A stretch of 42,259 bases of DNA from Candidatus Uhrbacteria bacterium RIFCSPHIGHO2_12_FULL_60_25 (GCA_001791275.1 MGEH01000037.1:17765-60023); one strand, 5' to 3'. Shown: positions 25,201-32,162, counted from the stretch's first letter. Translations and numbers: made by a program. Notes: generated by a model not told the origin, from the letters alone.

Positions 25201-25473
25201 GCGCTCGGCATCAACGTGATCGAAGGGGGAGCCACGAGTCTTGCCGAACCCGTCCTCCACGCCGTGGAAACGCTGGCCGTGAAGGAATTCATGGCTGCGA
25301 ATCCTCAGCAAAGTCTTCTCGAGCCCGCTGCCCCGTCCGGCCTCTCCGCCCTCACCGCCACCATCGACAACCAGTCAGACGCCCCTGCCTGCGACACATG
25401 CGGCTCCATGATGGTCCGGAACGCCGCGTGCTATAAGTGCCTGAATTGTGGTGGGACGTCGGGTTGCTCGTAG
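22273..25473 (+). CDS. nrdJ: Adenosylcobalamin-dependent (class II) ribonucleotide reductase
   Basis: This enzyme makes deoxyribonucleotides using a B12-derived radical and works with or without oxygen. The 1066-residue protein has an N-terminal ATP-cone (about 36-121, VKKRDGRIEDFNPQKLEASI), which senses ATP/dATP. The catalytic barrel shows FNSPVWFNVG, the paired cysteine region QCSACF, the finger-loop SNPCSEYMFLND with the thiyl-radical Cys, and NLASVNL. The C-terminal tail ends in a Cys-rich ribbon (C1040, C1043, C1053, C1056, C1059, C1065) that re-reduces the active site. There is no intein. A linker near 835-846 is lengthened by the same 7-bp repeat as in dnaG. Two NrdR boxes overlap its promoter. 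Such bacteria usually cannot make cobalamin, so import or salvage is implied. The ATG at 22273 lacks a clear Shine-Dalgarno site. Confidence 0.96.
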   Translation: MSNQASTSRVGSATGAAATDPKAQATAIWEYVTSVRAVKKRDGRIEDFNPQKLEASIRNAFEAAGMKDERTLKRVVTSVLARLVKKFDGLVVPTAEEVTEVIGVTLIDANVSHVAKRYLGFRVDTHVLSSDPVYGKGLRVKRFYTKPGVHPYDEIEWEQRDAVITNAEGKVVFEQKRVEVPKSYSQTATNIIVSKYFRGRLGTPERETSVRQMVDRVAKTITAFGRRGGYFLTEDDAVIFEAELTSILVNQRAAFNSPVWFNVGVNPKPQCSACFINSVHDDMRSILNLAVTEGMLFKYGSGTGSNLSQLRSSKEKLGGSSGLSSGPVSFMKGLDAFAGVIKSGGKTRRAAKMVILDVGHPDVVEFTWCKAKEEKKAHTLIDAGYDGALDGEAYGSIFFQNANNSVRVNDEFMWAVEADGEFHTKYVLTKDPCERFKARELLRQIATAAWECGDPGVQYDTTVNDWHTCSGTDRIYASNPCSEYMFLNDTACNLASVNLMTFRAPDGSFDVQAYEHACAVMITAQEIVIDFSSYPTPAIEQMSWDYRPLGLGYANLGALLMSMGLPYDSDKGRNLAAALTSIMSGAAYEQSAKISEKLGAFRGHAKNEQPMLRVMRKHRDAAYHIQNDGVPQHVLDEARASWDRAIAVGEKHGYRNAQISVLAPTGTIGFLMDCQTTGIEPPIALVSYKWLVGGGMIKLVNETVPEALHALGYSEAQIKDILAFIEKEDTIEGAPHMKSEHLPVFDCAFKAAKGSRSINYMGHINMMGAVQPFLSGAISKTVNMPADATVEDVMDVYQQGWKLGLKAVAIYRDGCKRSQPITMSKDAVKKTDGATGTGNREPGTAKVSSSVTGEARVARRRRLPEERRALTHKFQIGPHKGYITVGLYEDGTPGEVFITMNKEGSTLSGLLDSFATAVSVGLQYGVPLKTLVNKFAHVRFEPSGFTTNPNIRMAKSIVDYIFRWLGMKFLSAEDRAALGINVIEGGATSLAEPVLHAVETLAVKEFMAANPQQSLLEPAAPSGLSALTATIDNQSDAPACDTCGSMMVRNAACYKCLNCGGTSGCS
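24770..24804 (+). repeat. Heptamer array gggaacc inside nrdJ
   Basis: Four exact units (24777-24804) are preceded by one degenerate unit, gggcaac (24770-24776). The array is read in the same frame as in dnaG, giving GTGNREPGT, and lies between the catalytic core and the C-terminal region. No inverted arm is present. Confidence 0.9.
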
Positions 25474-25485
25474 CGTTTTCTCCTA

Positions 25486-25518
25486 CTGTACGGGCGAGGC
25501 AGTGCCTCGCCCGTACAG
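25486..25518. repeat. 33-bp palindrome, copy 1
   Basis: Arms of 16 bp (25486-25501 and 25503-25518) are perfect complements around a central g. A second copy at 32656-32688 is identical except for one base pair that has changed in both arms (G-C versus C-G). It lies 13 bases after the nrdJ stop codon. Confidence 0.85.
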
Positions 25519-25547
25519 GACGAAGAAAAAGTCCCGAAATACGGCAA

Positions 25548-25580
25548 ACCCCCGGCAAGAGATCCCTGCCGGGGGTTTTG
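25548..25580. terminator. Bidirectional intrinsic terminator after nrdJ
   Basis: A perfect 10-bp stem (25548-25557 with 25567-25576) encloses nine bases and is followed by tttt on the plus strand and by ttt on the minus strand. It ends nrdJ and the convergent small lipoprotein gene. Confidence 0.85.
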
Positions 25581-25583
25581 AGG

Positions 25584-25793
25584 TCAGTGTCTGGCATCTG
25601 CCTCGTGAGGCGACGCCGCGTACTCGCAGCGAATGCGCTCGGTCTCGGTGTAGAACTCCGGATGCATGGACGCGCCCTCACATGGGATCGCCCGATGGAC
25701 GGGTGTCGGGCTCGTCGCGGCTTCCACGGGGCGCTCGGGCGCGCTTGCGCACGCCGCTGCGAGACAGGGGAGTATCCAAAGGGCGATGTTCAC
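25584..25793 (-). CDS. Small exported protein, probable lipoprotein
   Basis: A 69-residue protein beginning with GTG at 25793, chosen because GAGGAGG lies six to seven bases upstream. The N terminus (NIALWILPCLAAAC) is a short signal peptide with a lipobox-like Cys at 15. The rest is a small polar domain with two further cysteines (AIPCEGAS, ERIRCEY) that could form a disulfide. No family is recognised. An in-frame ATG upstream would add residues encoded by promoter DNA. A promoter on this strand is visible at 25857-25829. Confidence 0.55.
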   Translation of the reverse strand: MNIALWILPCLAAACASAPERPVEAATSPTPVHRAIPCEGASMHPEFYTETERIRCEYAASPHEADARH

Positions 25794-25809
25794 TGGTGCC
25801 TCCTCGTAG

Positions 25810-25857
25810 TTGAGCCGTGACCGACCTTGGTCTACCATAGGTACGACCAACGGTCAA
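25810..25857. promoter_or_regulatory. Overlapping divergent promoters
   Basis: Plus strand: TTGAGC (25810-25815), 17 bp, TACCAT (25833-25838) toward the gene at 25862. Minus strand: TTGACC (25857-25852), 17 bp, TAGACC (25834-25829) toward the small lipoprotein. The two -10 boxes overlap by two bases, so the two directions should compete. Confidence 0.5.
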
Positions 25858-25861
25858 CGAT

Positions 25862-26245
25862 ATGAATGTCTGCCTTGTCGGGTCCATGAGGAACTACGAC
25901 CGGATCCTCCGGATCGCGAAGAGTCTGAAGGAAGCAGGCCATCAAGTGACGACGCCCGTGGACGTGTCGGAAGGGAAGTTTGGGGACAAGCAGAAAGAAA
26001 AGGCCGACTTCATCCGCGGGATGTACCAGGCCATGCAGGGGTGCGACAATGTCCTCGCCGTGAACGACGAGGAGCGCGCCATGTACAAGGGCTACATCGG
26101 TCCTAATACGTTTCTCCAGCTCGGAATGGGATTCGCGCTCGGGAAGACGTTGTTCTGCCTCGAGAAATGGGATCCGCGTCTGCCGTACAACGACGAATTG
26201 CAGGCCATGGGGATCAAGAAACTCGATATTCAGATCAGGTTTTAG
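25862..26245 (+). CDS. Nucleoside 2-deoxyribosyltransferase-like protein
   Basis: A 127-residue Rossmann-like protein. The first strand VCLVGSM (3-9) is followed by a helix, then FIRGMYQAMQGCDNVLAVND, where an Asp ends the strand. GPNTFLQLGMGFALGKTLFCLEKW is the typical ending of nucleoside 2-deoxyribosyltransferase/YtoQ-like families, in which the small-residue loop and an acidic residue bind the sugar. Here the position usually filled by the catalytic Glu (GxxxExxxA) reads GPNTFLQLGMGFA, with Gln, so transferase activity is doubtful. It may bind nucleotides. It is followed two bases later by the membrane protein gene, probably as an operon. Confidence 0.6.
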   Translation: MNVCLVGSMRNYDRILRIAKSLKEAGHQVTTPVDVSEGKFGDKQKEKADFIRGMYQAMQGCDNVLAVNDEERAMYKGYIGPNTFLQLGMGFALGKTLFCLEKWDPRLPYNDELQAMGIKKLDIQIRF

Positions 26246-26247
26246 AC

Positions 26248-26844
26248 ATGTTGACGCTGCTCTTCATTGCCATCGTCCTCTACGGCGTCACGTTCGCCTT
26301 CCTGTGGGGCTGGAGCGTGGTCCATGCGATTCTGACTCCACGCGTGGAGTGGGGGAGGAGGGGACTCTGGACGGCCGCCATAGTCGTGAATCCGGTCTCG
26401 GCCATGTGGTACTGGTACGTGTGGAAGCGCTGGGCGTTCTGGGTGCTCTTCGCGCCCGCGCTCGCGTTCATGGCCCTCCTGCCCTTTGCGCTCGAAGGAA
26501 TGCTCCGCGCGTTTGCCGTGCGTGACGTGGCGGACCGGTTCGTGACGATTGGGACGCTCTTCCTGAATAACGTGCTGGACGCCATCCCGCTCCCGATCCT
26601 GATTCCGCTCGTCGTCCTCCCTCTGGTGCTCCGCCTCGCGGCGCTCGCCCACCTGGGAGGCAACAGCGACCTCACGGCCGCAGACCGGAATGACCAAGCC
26701 ATCGCCTTCGCGCTTCCGCTCTTCGGATTCGGCGCGGCCCTGACCTACTGCTTCAAATGGAGACGTGCGTGGGCCGCCTTCGGCCTCGCCTGGTTCGTTC
26801 TTGCGACCGGGACCGTGTGGTCCTTCGTGAGATTCATTAAATAG
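26248..26844 (+). CDS. Polytopic membrane protein, unknown function
   Basis: A 198-residue protein with about five hydrophobic helices (LTLLFIAIVLYGVTFAFL at the N terminus, then AFWVLFAPALAFMALLPFAL, LPILIPLVVLPLVLRLAAL, IAFALPLFGFGAALTYCF and AAFGLAWFVLATGTVW). Tryptophans are frequent near the membrane boundaries (WYWYVWKRW). No family is recognised. It begins two bases after the preceding stop codon, and the REP-like hairpin 26852-26887 follows it. Confidence 0.6.
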   Translation: MLTLLFIAIVLYGVTFAFLWGWSVVHAILTPRVEWGRRGLWTAAIVVNPVSAMWYWYVWKRWAFWVLFAPALAFMALLPFALEGMLRAFAVRDVADRFVTIGTLFLNNVLDAIPLPILIPLVVLPLVLRLAALAHLGGNSDLTAADRNDQAIAFALPLFGFGAALTYCFKWRRAWAAFGLAWFVLATGTVWSFVRFIK

Positions 26845-26851
26845 TTTGTCA

Positions 26852-26887
26852 TTCCGAGGAAGGCCGTTGGACGGCCGCACCTAGGAA
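26852..26887. repeat. Hairpin between convergent genes, REP-like
   Basis: An inner stem ggccgt (26862-26867)/acggcc (26871-26876) is flanked by ttccgagg/cctaggaa (26852-26859 and 26880-26887), which pair with one mismatch. The gtcattccga...ggaa layout is like small palindromic elements of many genomes. It sits between two convergent genes and may terminate both. Confidence 0.45.
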
Positions 26888-27169
26888 CTATTCTTCTTCA
26901 ACGGTAACAAAATCGAGCACCGGGTTTTCTTCAAGACGAAGTTGCTTTTCCATTTCTTCGAGCTCTTCAAGTCCGTCCTTATCAAGATCATCTGACGGCC
27001 CTGCGACATTCGGATCTGTCAAATCGTCCGTTCCGCCTTCTATACCGACCTTGATCTCTTCTTCAGGCACTTCTTCCTCCTTCGGAGCATCCAGCATGGC
27101 AAGCTGGTCCACTTCCGGGTCAGCTTCCTCGGGTGCGGCACGGAACTCAAAGGCATTTCGCGACATCAT
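26888..27169 (-). CDS. Short acidic protein, unknown function
   Basis: A 93-residue protein that is extremely acidic, with runs such as PKEEEVPEEEIK, SDDLDKDGLEELEEMEKQ and a VTVEEE end, and a short uncharged start (MMSRNAFEFRAAPEEADPEVD). It looks largely disordered. No family is recognised. The start is one of two adjacent ATGs (27169/27166), chosen because upstream sequence is Ser/Pro-rich and unlike the rest. No Shine-Dalgarno site is visible. The strong amino acid bias on this strand, without stops, supports a real gene, but expression is unproven. Confidence 0.5.
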   Translation of the reverse strand: MMSRNAFEFRAAPEEADPEVDQLAMLDAPKEEEVPEEEIKVGIEGGTDDLTDPNVAGPSDDLDKDGLEELEEMEKQLRLEENPVLDFVTVEEE

Positions 27170-27255
27170 ATTAATTTTCTTGGGGGAATCTGATGATGGC
27201 GATGAAGATAGCGGGGATGACGGAGGATGTGAAGAGTGACTTATCAACACTGTCA

Positions 27256-27317
27256 AGGGATAGTCGATGGTCGAATAGTCGATAGTACTATTCGACTATC
27301 GACTACCGACTGACCCT
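27256..27317. repeat. Heptamer-type inverted repeat (tagtcga family)
   Basis: Left arm 27256-27285 and right arm 27288-27317 are about 30 bp each, complementary with a few mismatches and one slipped base, around a two-base loop. Each arm is made of variants of tagtcga at about 7-bp steps. It lies between the divergent acidic-protein and rmuC genes, so it cannot be a simple terminator and may affect both promoters. Confidence 0.8.
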
Positions 27318-27336
27318 ATGTCACTCTCCTCTCGCT

Positions 27337-28401
27337 ATGGAACTGACGACACTCCTGCTCATCGTCCTCTTGGCCGTGCTCGTAGCGGGATTTGCATGGC
27401 TTGGGATGCGGAAGGCGCCACAGGTCCCGGTCGCGGACCCGCAGGCGCTCTCGCTCCTCCAAAACCAGGTGGCCCAAATGTCCAAGGCGCTCGAGGAGCG
27501 CATGAGCGAGACGAACCGAACGGTCGTGAACCAGTACAAGGCATCTGCGGACATCATTAAGGACGTAACGGAGCGCCTCACGAAACTCGACGAAACGAAC
27601 CGTCAGGTCGTAGGATTTGCAACGCAGCTGAAGAGTCTGGAGGATATCCTGAAAAATCCAAAACAGCGGGGGATCCTAGGGGAATACTTCCTCCAGACGA
27701 TTCTCGAAAATACGCTTCCAGGACCCAACCACTTTAAATTGCAATACCGCTTCAAGCAGAAGGACGCGCGTGGAGCGGACAAGATCGTGGACGCCGTCAT
27801 CTTCGTGCGGGACATGCTGATCCCCGTGGATGCGAAGTTCTCGCTCGAAAACTGGAACCGCCTCGCCGAGGAAAAAGACGCGGCGCGACGCGACGTCCTT
27901 GAGCGCGAATTCAAGCAGGACCTGAAAGACCGGATCGACGAGACCGCGAAGTACATCGTCCCGGCCGAAGGCACCGTGGACTTCGCCATCATGTTCATCC
28001 CGGCCGAAGGCGTGTTCCACTCGCTCATGGTTGGGACGGGCGCCGTGACGATTCGCGCGCAGGATCTGATCGAGTACGCGTTCAGGAAACACGTGGTCAT
28101 CGTGTCCCCGTCGTCCTTCTACGCATACCTCCAAACCATCCTGCACGCCTTGAAAGCCCTCCAGATCGAAGAGGGGGTGAAAGACGTACTCAAACGCGTG
28201 GGGGACCTGAATAGACACTTCGCGAGCTACGACAAACACCTCCAAAGCATGGGGAGCGCGCTCGACACGGTCGTCCGCCAGTACAACCTTGGGTACAAGG
28301 AGTTCCAGAAGATCGACAAGGACGTGTTGCGCATCGCCGGAGAATCGAATCAGATCGAGCCGCTCTTGATCGCCAAACCCGACCGTGATGACGCCGCCTG
28401 A
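27337..28401 (+). CDS. rmuC: DNA recombination protein RmuC
   Basis: RmuC is a membrane-anchored PD-(D/E)XK-like nuclease homolog that limits inversions at short inverted repeats in E. coli. The 354-residue protein has one N-terminal helix (TTLLLIVLLAVLVAGFAWL), a coiled coil (about 35-95), and the conserved domain. The domain shows KQRGILGEYFLQTILEN, FVRDMLIPVDAKFSLENWNRL (with the DAKF acidic/lysine pair), FIPAEGVFHSL and FRKHVVIVSPSSFYAYLQTI. The catalytic-type residues appear intact. It overlaps the next gene by 14 bases. A protein that acts on inverted repeats is interesting in a chromosome that carries so many. Confidence 0.93.
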   Translation: MELTTLLLIVLLAVLVAGFAWLGMRKAPQVPVADPQALSLLQNQVAQMSKALEERMSETNRTVVNQYKASADIIKDVTERLTKLDETNRQVVGFATQLKSLEDILKNPKQRGILGEYFLQTILENTLPGPNHFKLQYRFKQKDARGADKIVDAVIFVRDMLIPVDAKFSLENWNRLAEEKDAARRDVLEREFKQDLKDRIDETAKYIVPAEGTVDFAIMFIPAEGVFHSLMVGTGAVTIRAQDLIEYAFRKHVVIVSPSSFYAYLQTILHALKALQIEEGVKDVLKRVGDLNRHFASYDKHLQSMGSALDTVVRQYNLGYKEFQKIDKDVLRIAGESNQIEPLLIAKPDRDDAA

Positions 28402-29047
28402 CATCACAACCGAACAAGGGAGGAGACGGATCCCGTGGACCATTATCGTCTCCGTGGTCCTTGGCGTGCTCGCTTTCGCGTTCACCGACGCCGTGGTAAT
28501 CGTTCAGACGAGCTACGCGGACCGGATCGTCCGGAGAGGTGCAGACGCGCCGGTGCGTCCCGTCGCCATCGTCCTTGGCGCGTCCGTTAAGAAAGATGGA
28601 ACGCCGTCTGCCGCGCTCGAAGACCGGATTCTGACCGCGGCGGAACTCTACAAGACCGGGAAGGTCGACGCGCTCCTCATGACAGGGGACGACGGCCAGT
28701 TTCACATCGACGAGATCAAGACCATGGTTCGCGTGGCGCGCGAAGCCGGGGTTCCGGACAACGCCATTCGGACGGACGGGCACGGGTACCGCACGTACGA
28801 GTCCTGCAAGCGAGCGCACGACGTATACGGCGTGACGGAGGCGATCGTGGTGACGCAGCGTTTTCATCTTGGACGCGCGCTCTACCTCTGCAACCGTCTC
28901 GGGATTGACGCAATCGGAGTCGTCGCGGACAAGCGGACGTACGACCTCGCGGCGTCATTCTGGATGCGGGACATCCTTTCGAGCATCAAAGCATTCAGCG
29001 ACGTGAATCTGCTCCCGCCCACGCCTCCTGTCGCGTACCTCGATTGA
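28388..29047 (+). CDS. SanA/YdcF-like DUF218 membrane protein
   Basis: A 219-residue protein with one N-terminal membrane helix (TIIVSVVLGVLAFAFTDAVVIV) and a DUF218 domain. VAIVLGASVKKDGTPSAALEDRI is the first strand and conserved Gly/Ser/Pro loop. LLMTGDDG, RTYESCKRAHDVYG and VVTQRFHLGRALYLC are the other family marks. Relatives include SanA, needed for envelope integrity and vancomycin exclusion at high temperature, and YdcF. The catalytic role is unclear. The ATG at 28388 overlaps the rmuC end, and the stop codon's last base is the first base of the palindrome 29047-29085. Confidence 0.85.
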   Translation: MTPPDITTEQGRRRIPWTIIVSVVLGVLAFAFTDAVVIVQTSYADRIVRRGADAPVRPVAIVLGASVKKDGTPSAALEDRILTAAELYKTGKVDALLMTGDDGQFHIDEIKTMVRVAREAGVPDNAIRTDGHGYRTYESCKRAHDVYGVTEAIVVTQRFHLGRALYLCNRLGIDAIGVVADKRTYDLAASFWMRDILSSIKAFSDVNLLPPTPPVAYLD

Positions 29048-29085
29048 TCCCGCACCAGTTCGATTTGATCGAACTGGTGCGGGAT
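29047..29085. repeat. 18-bp-arm palindrome, fourth copy of the 762-894 motif
   Basis: Arms 29047-29064 and 29068-29085 are perfectly complementary around ttg. The right arm, cgaactggtgcgggattga, matches the motif of 853-873 in 18 of 19 bases. It starts at the stop of the SanA-like gene, and its right edge continues into TTGACA, the -35 box of the next gene. Confidence 0.85.
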
Positions 29086-29112
29086 TGACAGGACGGGGTC
29101 GCTTGATAAGGT
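29085..29112 (+). promoter_or_regulatory. Promoter using the palindrome edge as -35
   Basis: TTGACA (29085-29090), 16 bp, TAAGGT (29107-29112). The leader of about 23 nt contains AGGAG before the GTG start at 29142. Confidence 0.5.
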
Positions 29113-29141
29113 GGCGGCGCACCTCACATAGGAGCATTCCC

Positions 29142-29540
29142 GTGACAAAATACAAAGCTCCGCGCAAGACCGAGAGCGAATACGACGAGAAGGCGGAAGT
29201 GTATACACTCGGACATTTCACCACGCCGTCCAGTACGCGTTTCGTCGCCTTCGCGTGCGGCCACAGGGACTACCCCGCCGCGTACATCAAGATTCCGGAC
29301 CGCCTAAAAAGCCTGTGCCATGAGCGCGGCTGGCTCCGGAACGTGAATTCTCACGAAGATGTCGTGGCGCTCAACCACCCCTCATCAGAGAAACACGGCG
29401 TACGGATCATCGGACCCGTGAGCCGCGAATGCTCGGACTGTATCGTCGCGCAACTCAAACGCGACCTCATCGAAATAGGCATCGAAGCACGGCAGAACGA
29501 GATACCGAATCTCCGCGTGGTCCGCAAGCGCAAACGCTGA
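29142..29540 (+). CDS. Small Cys/His protein, unknown function
   Basis: A 132-residue basic protein starting with GTG at 29142, seven bases after AGGAG. The sequence has FACGH (Cys-x-His) and later ECSDC (Cys-x-x-Cys), a possible zinc knuckle. A Lys/Arg-rich C terminus (VVRKRKR) would suit nucleic-acid binding. There is no signal peptide or membrane helix. No family is recognised. The longer upstream frame crosses the promoter and is rejected. Confidence 0.55.
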   Translation: MTKYKAPRKTESEYDEKAEVYTLGHFTTPSSTRFVAFACGHRDYPAAYIKIPDRLKSLCHERGWLRNVNSHEDVVALNHPSSEKHGVRIIGPVSRECSDCIVAQLKRDLIEIGIEARQNEIPNLRVVRKRKR

Positions 29541-29561
29541 CAACTCATGCCAAGAATCAAC

Positions 29562-29605
29562 GACCCGCCTCACTCGAGACGGGTCTGTGTATTCAGGGGC
29601 CCCTG
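29562..29605. other. Hairpins in the 29541-29704 intergenic region
   Basis: gacccg (29562-29567)/cgggtc (29580-29585) is a likely terminator for the gene ending at 29540, although the following T content is low. Next comes the palindrome caggggcccctg (29594-29605). Further small stems (around aggcgaagcct and cgccgtcctgcggcg) follow before the convergent gene end at 29705. No coding signal is seen here. Confidence 0.45.
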
Positions 29606-29704
29606 TCAGGATGACAGAGGCCCGTGAGAGGTCCGACGAATCGAACCGAAGTGTTTGACAGGCGAAGCCTGTTGTTGTGTGGCGCCGTCCTGCGGCGCGA
29701 TCGT

Positions 29705-30259
29705 TCACACGGGGAGGGGAGTCTCCGTGGCGTTCCGGAGCGACAGACGCGACTGCGCAAGACGCGCCGCCTGTGCGTCCACGCGCGCCGCGAGCCGCTC
29801 CATGGCGAGGAGGGCATCGATCTTCGCCCCCTCATCCACCTCGTACGTGCGGCACCCGATGTCGCGGACCGACGTGAGGATCCATTCCAGGACCCTACCC
29901 ACGCTCACGATCGCGTTCTTGATGCGCAGGTCGGTCTCGTTCATGGCGCCGATGATCACGAGCGCCTCCGGGAATCCCACGAGCGGACCCCGCGCATGCA
30001 CGAGAGACGTCTCGGACGCATGCACCTTCGTCTTGTGGCGAACCTCGTTGGCGTAGTATGTGAACCGGTTCTGCAAGAGGCGGATGTTGTGGACGAGCGC
30101 GGATCGCGCGCGGCCCGGGAGGTCGCGTGTGGCCGCTGCCGCCGCGATGGCGTTCGCCGCCGCGTGTAGATCGCCCACGAGATCGACGTCGTCCGAGAGG
30201 AGGACGTACTTCGCGAAGTTGTCGAATTCCTCTATCAGTTTCCCGCGAGAATCTGCCAT
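29705..30259 (-). CDS. Helical protein of unknown function
   Basis: A 184-residue soluble protein predicted to be almost wholly alpha-helical (LIEEFDNFAKYVLLSDDVDL, LHAAANAIAAAAATRDL, ALVHNIRLLQNRFTYYANEVR, and a long C-terminal helix ALLAMERLAARVDAQAARLAQ). No family is recognised. The ATG at 30259 has GGGAG at a good distance and a TTGACC/TAGGCT promoter upstream. The protein at 32163-32570 has a similar helical plan (a LI-x-L/F-x2-F-start helix, a His-rich helix, a LL/VIIG or LLILGNG segment), so the two may be distant paralogs on either side of the ABC exporter. Confidence 0.6.
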   Translation of the reverse strand: MADSRGKLIEEFDNFAKYVLLSDDVDLVGDLHAAANAIAAAAATRDLPGRARSALVHNIRLLQNRFTYYANEVRHKTKVHASETSLVHARGPLVGFPEALVIIGAMNETDLRIKNAIVSVGRVLEWILTSVRDIGCRTYEVDEGAKIDALLAMERLAARVDAQAARLAQSRLSLRNATETPLPV

Positions 30260-30322
30260 GGTTTCGCTCCCAAGGTACTAGGTTGACTCACACGCCGGCG
30301 TTAAAATAACGACGACCGCCCA

Positions 30323-30351
30323 AGCCTACGTGAAAACGACGGAACGGTCAA
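30323..30351 (-). promoter_or_regulatory. Promoter of the helical protein gene
   Basis: Minus-strand TTGACC (30351-30346), 17 bp, TAGGCT (30328-30323), and a leader of about 57 nt ending in GGGAG. Confidence 0.45.
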
Positions 30352-30372
30352 TGGATCGGTCAAGGCGACGCC

Positions 30373-32094
30373 CTACGCGTCCCGGAATTGCAGGTCGTGG
30401 AGTCGGCGATATTCCCCTCCGGCCGCCATGAGTTCGTGGTGTGATCCCTGCTCAACGATGCGGCCGTGCTGGAGAACGAGAATGTTTCCCGCTTCACGCA
30501 CCGTCCGGAGACGGTGGGCGATAATGAACGTGGTCCGCCCCCGCATGAGGGTCTGTAGAGATTGTTGGATCACGGCCTCGGTGGAGGCGTCCAGGTTGGA
30601 CGTCGGTTCGTCCAAAATGAGAATCTTCGGATTGCGCAGGAATGCCCGGGCCAAAGCGACCCGCTGCCGCTCTCCGGCGGACAATTTGAGACCGCGCTCG
30701 CCGACGACGGTCTTGTAGCCGTCCGGCAATTTCTTTATCCAGTCATGCAGCGCCGCGAGGCCGGCTGCGGTCTCCACCTCACGGTCCGATGCATCCAGAC
30801 GGCCGTAGCGGATATTTTGTCGCAGCGTGTCATGGAACAGCGTGAGGTCCTGCGGCACGTAGGCGAGCTGGCTCCGGAGCGACCCAAGCTCGATCTCGCG
30901 CGTGTCCGTTCCGTCAATCAGAATCCTGCCGCGCTTGGGTTCATAATAGCGCGACAGGAGCTCGACGATGGTCGTCTTGCCCTCGCCGCTTTCGCCCACG
31001 ATGGCGACTGTCTGACCGGGCTCCGCCTGGAACGAGACGTCTGTGAGGACCGGCCTGTCTTCGCGGTACCGGAAACGAACGTGCTGGAAGTCAACGGCGC
31101 CCTGAATGTCCAGCGTTCGGCCGACGCCATACCGTTCTTCGGGCATGGTCATCATCTCCTCGAATTTGCGCCGATAGACGTCAAGAGAGGTAAACTCCCA
31201 GCGAACCCAGAGATAACGGCGAACCATGGCCCAGGTCAGGTATGAATACCCCAGGACGGTCGCCAATTGTCCGGGTGAAATCGCGCCGTCCGTGATCGCC
31301 AAGGCCGCAATGCCGAAGAGAACCACCGTCCCGACTCCGGAGACGATGTCCTGTCGCGCGGCGTTCTTGTTAAACAGCACCGTGAGCTTCTCGTCCAGCT
31401 TGGCGTCGTTCTTCATGAGTTTCCCGACGAATCTCCGTTCGAACGCTTCCGCGCTGTTCGCCTTGACGATCCCGATGTTTCGAAGCGCGTCCCACATGCG
31501 TCCATACCGCTTGCGCCAACCCTTTTCAATGTCATCCCAGGCGCGGTCGAGCCTCGGAATGAGCGCGTCGCTCCACAACGCGAAGACGCACACGATGACG
31601 ATATTCGCCGCACCGAGCCGGAGATCGAGATACGCGAGGTAGATCGTCATGAAGACGACCGTGAACACGCCGGGCACGAGGTCGAACAACCCCTGGTTCA
31701 TGAAGTTCTCGAAGGAATTCCGCAACCGGTTGATGCGCTCCTGAATTTCTCCGCTGCGGTATTCGTGATGAAACGACAACGGGAGCGACAACAGGTGAGC
31801 GAGCGCGTCCGCGTCAATTTTCCGCGCCGTGACCCGCGTAATCGCGAGCCCGCGCTTATATATTTCACGGCGCAACCAGTCGGTCACCAGCCGAAGGACG
31901 AGCCAGGCGCCTAAAAGTGCCGCGAGCGCGTTCATTCCTCGTCGCTGGATCACGCCATCGAGCGCGCGCCCGTAAATCACCGGGATGGCCGCATCAAACA
32001 CGGCCGCGAGCGCGGCGAGCGCGCTCAATCCAATCACGGTATGCCGATGAGGACGGAGGGTACGGGCGAGGAAACGGAGGGTTTCAAGTTTCAT
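30373..32094 (-). CDS. ABC transporter, fused permease and ATPase (exporter type)
   Basis: The 573-residue half-transporter has a six-helix exporter membrane domain (about 20-310) and a C-terminal ATPase. Visible ATPase motifs are Walker A GESGEGKTT, the Q-loop YVPQDLTLF, the signature LSAGERQ (in place of the common LSGGQ), Walker B ILILDEPTS and the switch histidine IIAHRL. It probably works as a homodimer or with a partner outside the window, like MsbA- or multidrug-type exporters. The substrate is not deducible. The ATG at 32094 is supported by TATACT seven bases upstream. A longer upstream frame crosses a terminator and another gene and is rejected. Confidence 0.92.
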   Translation of the reverse strand: MKLETLRFLARTLRPHRHTVIGLSALAALAAVFDAAIPVIYGRALDGVIQRRGMNALAALLGAWLVLRLVTDWLRREIYKRGLAITRVTARKIDADALAHLLSLPLSFHHEYRSGEIQERINRLRNSFENFMNQGLFDLVPGVFTVVFMTIYLAYLDLRLGAANIVIVCVFALWSDALIPRLDRAWDDIEKGWRKRYGRMWDALRNIGIVKANSAEAFERRFVGKLMKNDAKLDEKLTVLFNKNAARQDIVSGVGTVVLFGIAALAITDGAISPGQLATVLGYSYLTWAMVRRYLWVRWEFTSLDVYRRKFEEMMTMPEERYGVGRTLDIQGAVDFQHVRFRYREDRPVLTDVSFQAEPGQTVAIVGESGEGKTTIVELLSRYYEPKRGRILIDGTDTREIELGSLRSQLAYVPQDLTLFHDTLRQNIRYGRLDASDREVETAAGLAALHDWIKKLPDGYKTVVGERGLKLSAGERQRVALARAFLRNPKILILDEPTSNLDASTEAVIQQSLQTLMRGRTTFIIAHRLRTVREAGNILVLQHGRIVEQGSHHELMAAGGEYRRLHDLQFRDA

Positions 32095-32101
32095 CCGGAG
32101 T

Positions 32102-32107
32102 AGTATA
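32102..32107 (-). promoter_or_regulatory. -10 box of the ABC exporter, leaderless geometry
   Basis: Minus-strand TATACT (32107-32102) is seven bases before the ATG. No clear -35 box is seen. Confidence 0.45.
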
Positions 32108-32123
32108 CCCCATAACGATGCAA

Positions 32124-32151
32124 CCCCACCCCGCGACTGTGCGGGATGGGG
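32124..32151 (-). terminator. Hairpin after the 32163-32570 gene
   Basis: ccccaccccgc (32124-32134) pairs with gcgggatgggg (32141-32151), with one mismatch, around a six-base loop. There is no T tract. It separates the helical gene from the ABC exporter's -10 box. Confidence 0.45.
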
Positions 32152-32162
32152 CGTGGAGACGC

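Noticed and set aside
22273-25473. Intein in the large ribonucleotide reductase
   Set aside because: The protein is long because of the ATP-cone and C-terminal domain. No splicing-domain motifs or homing endonuclease were found, and the barrel motifs are continuous.
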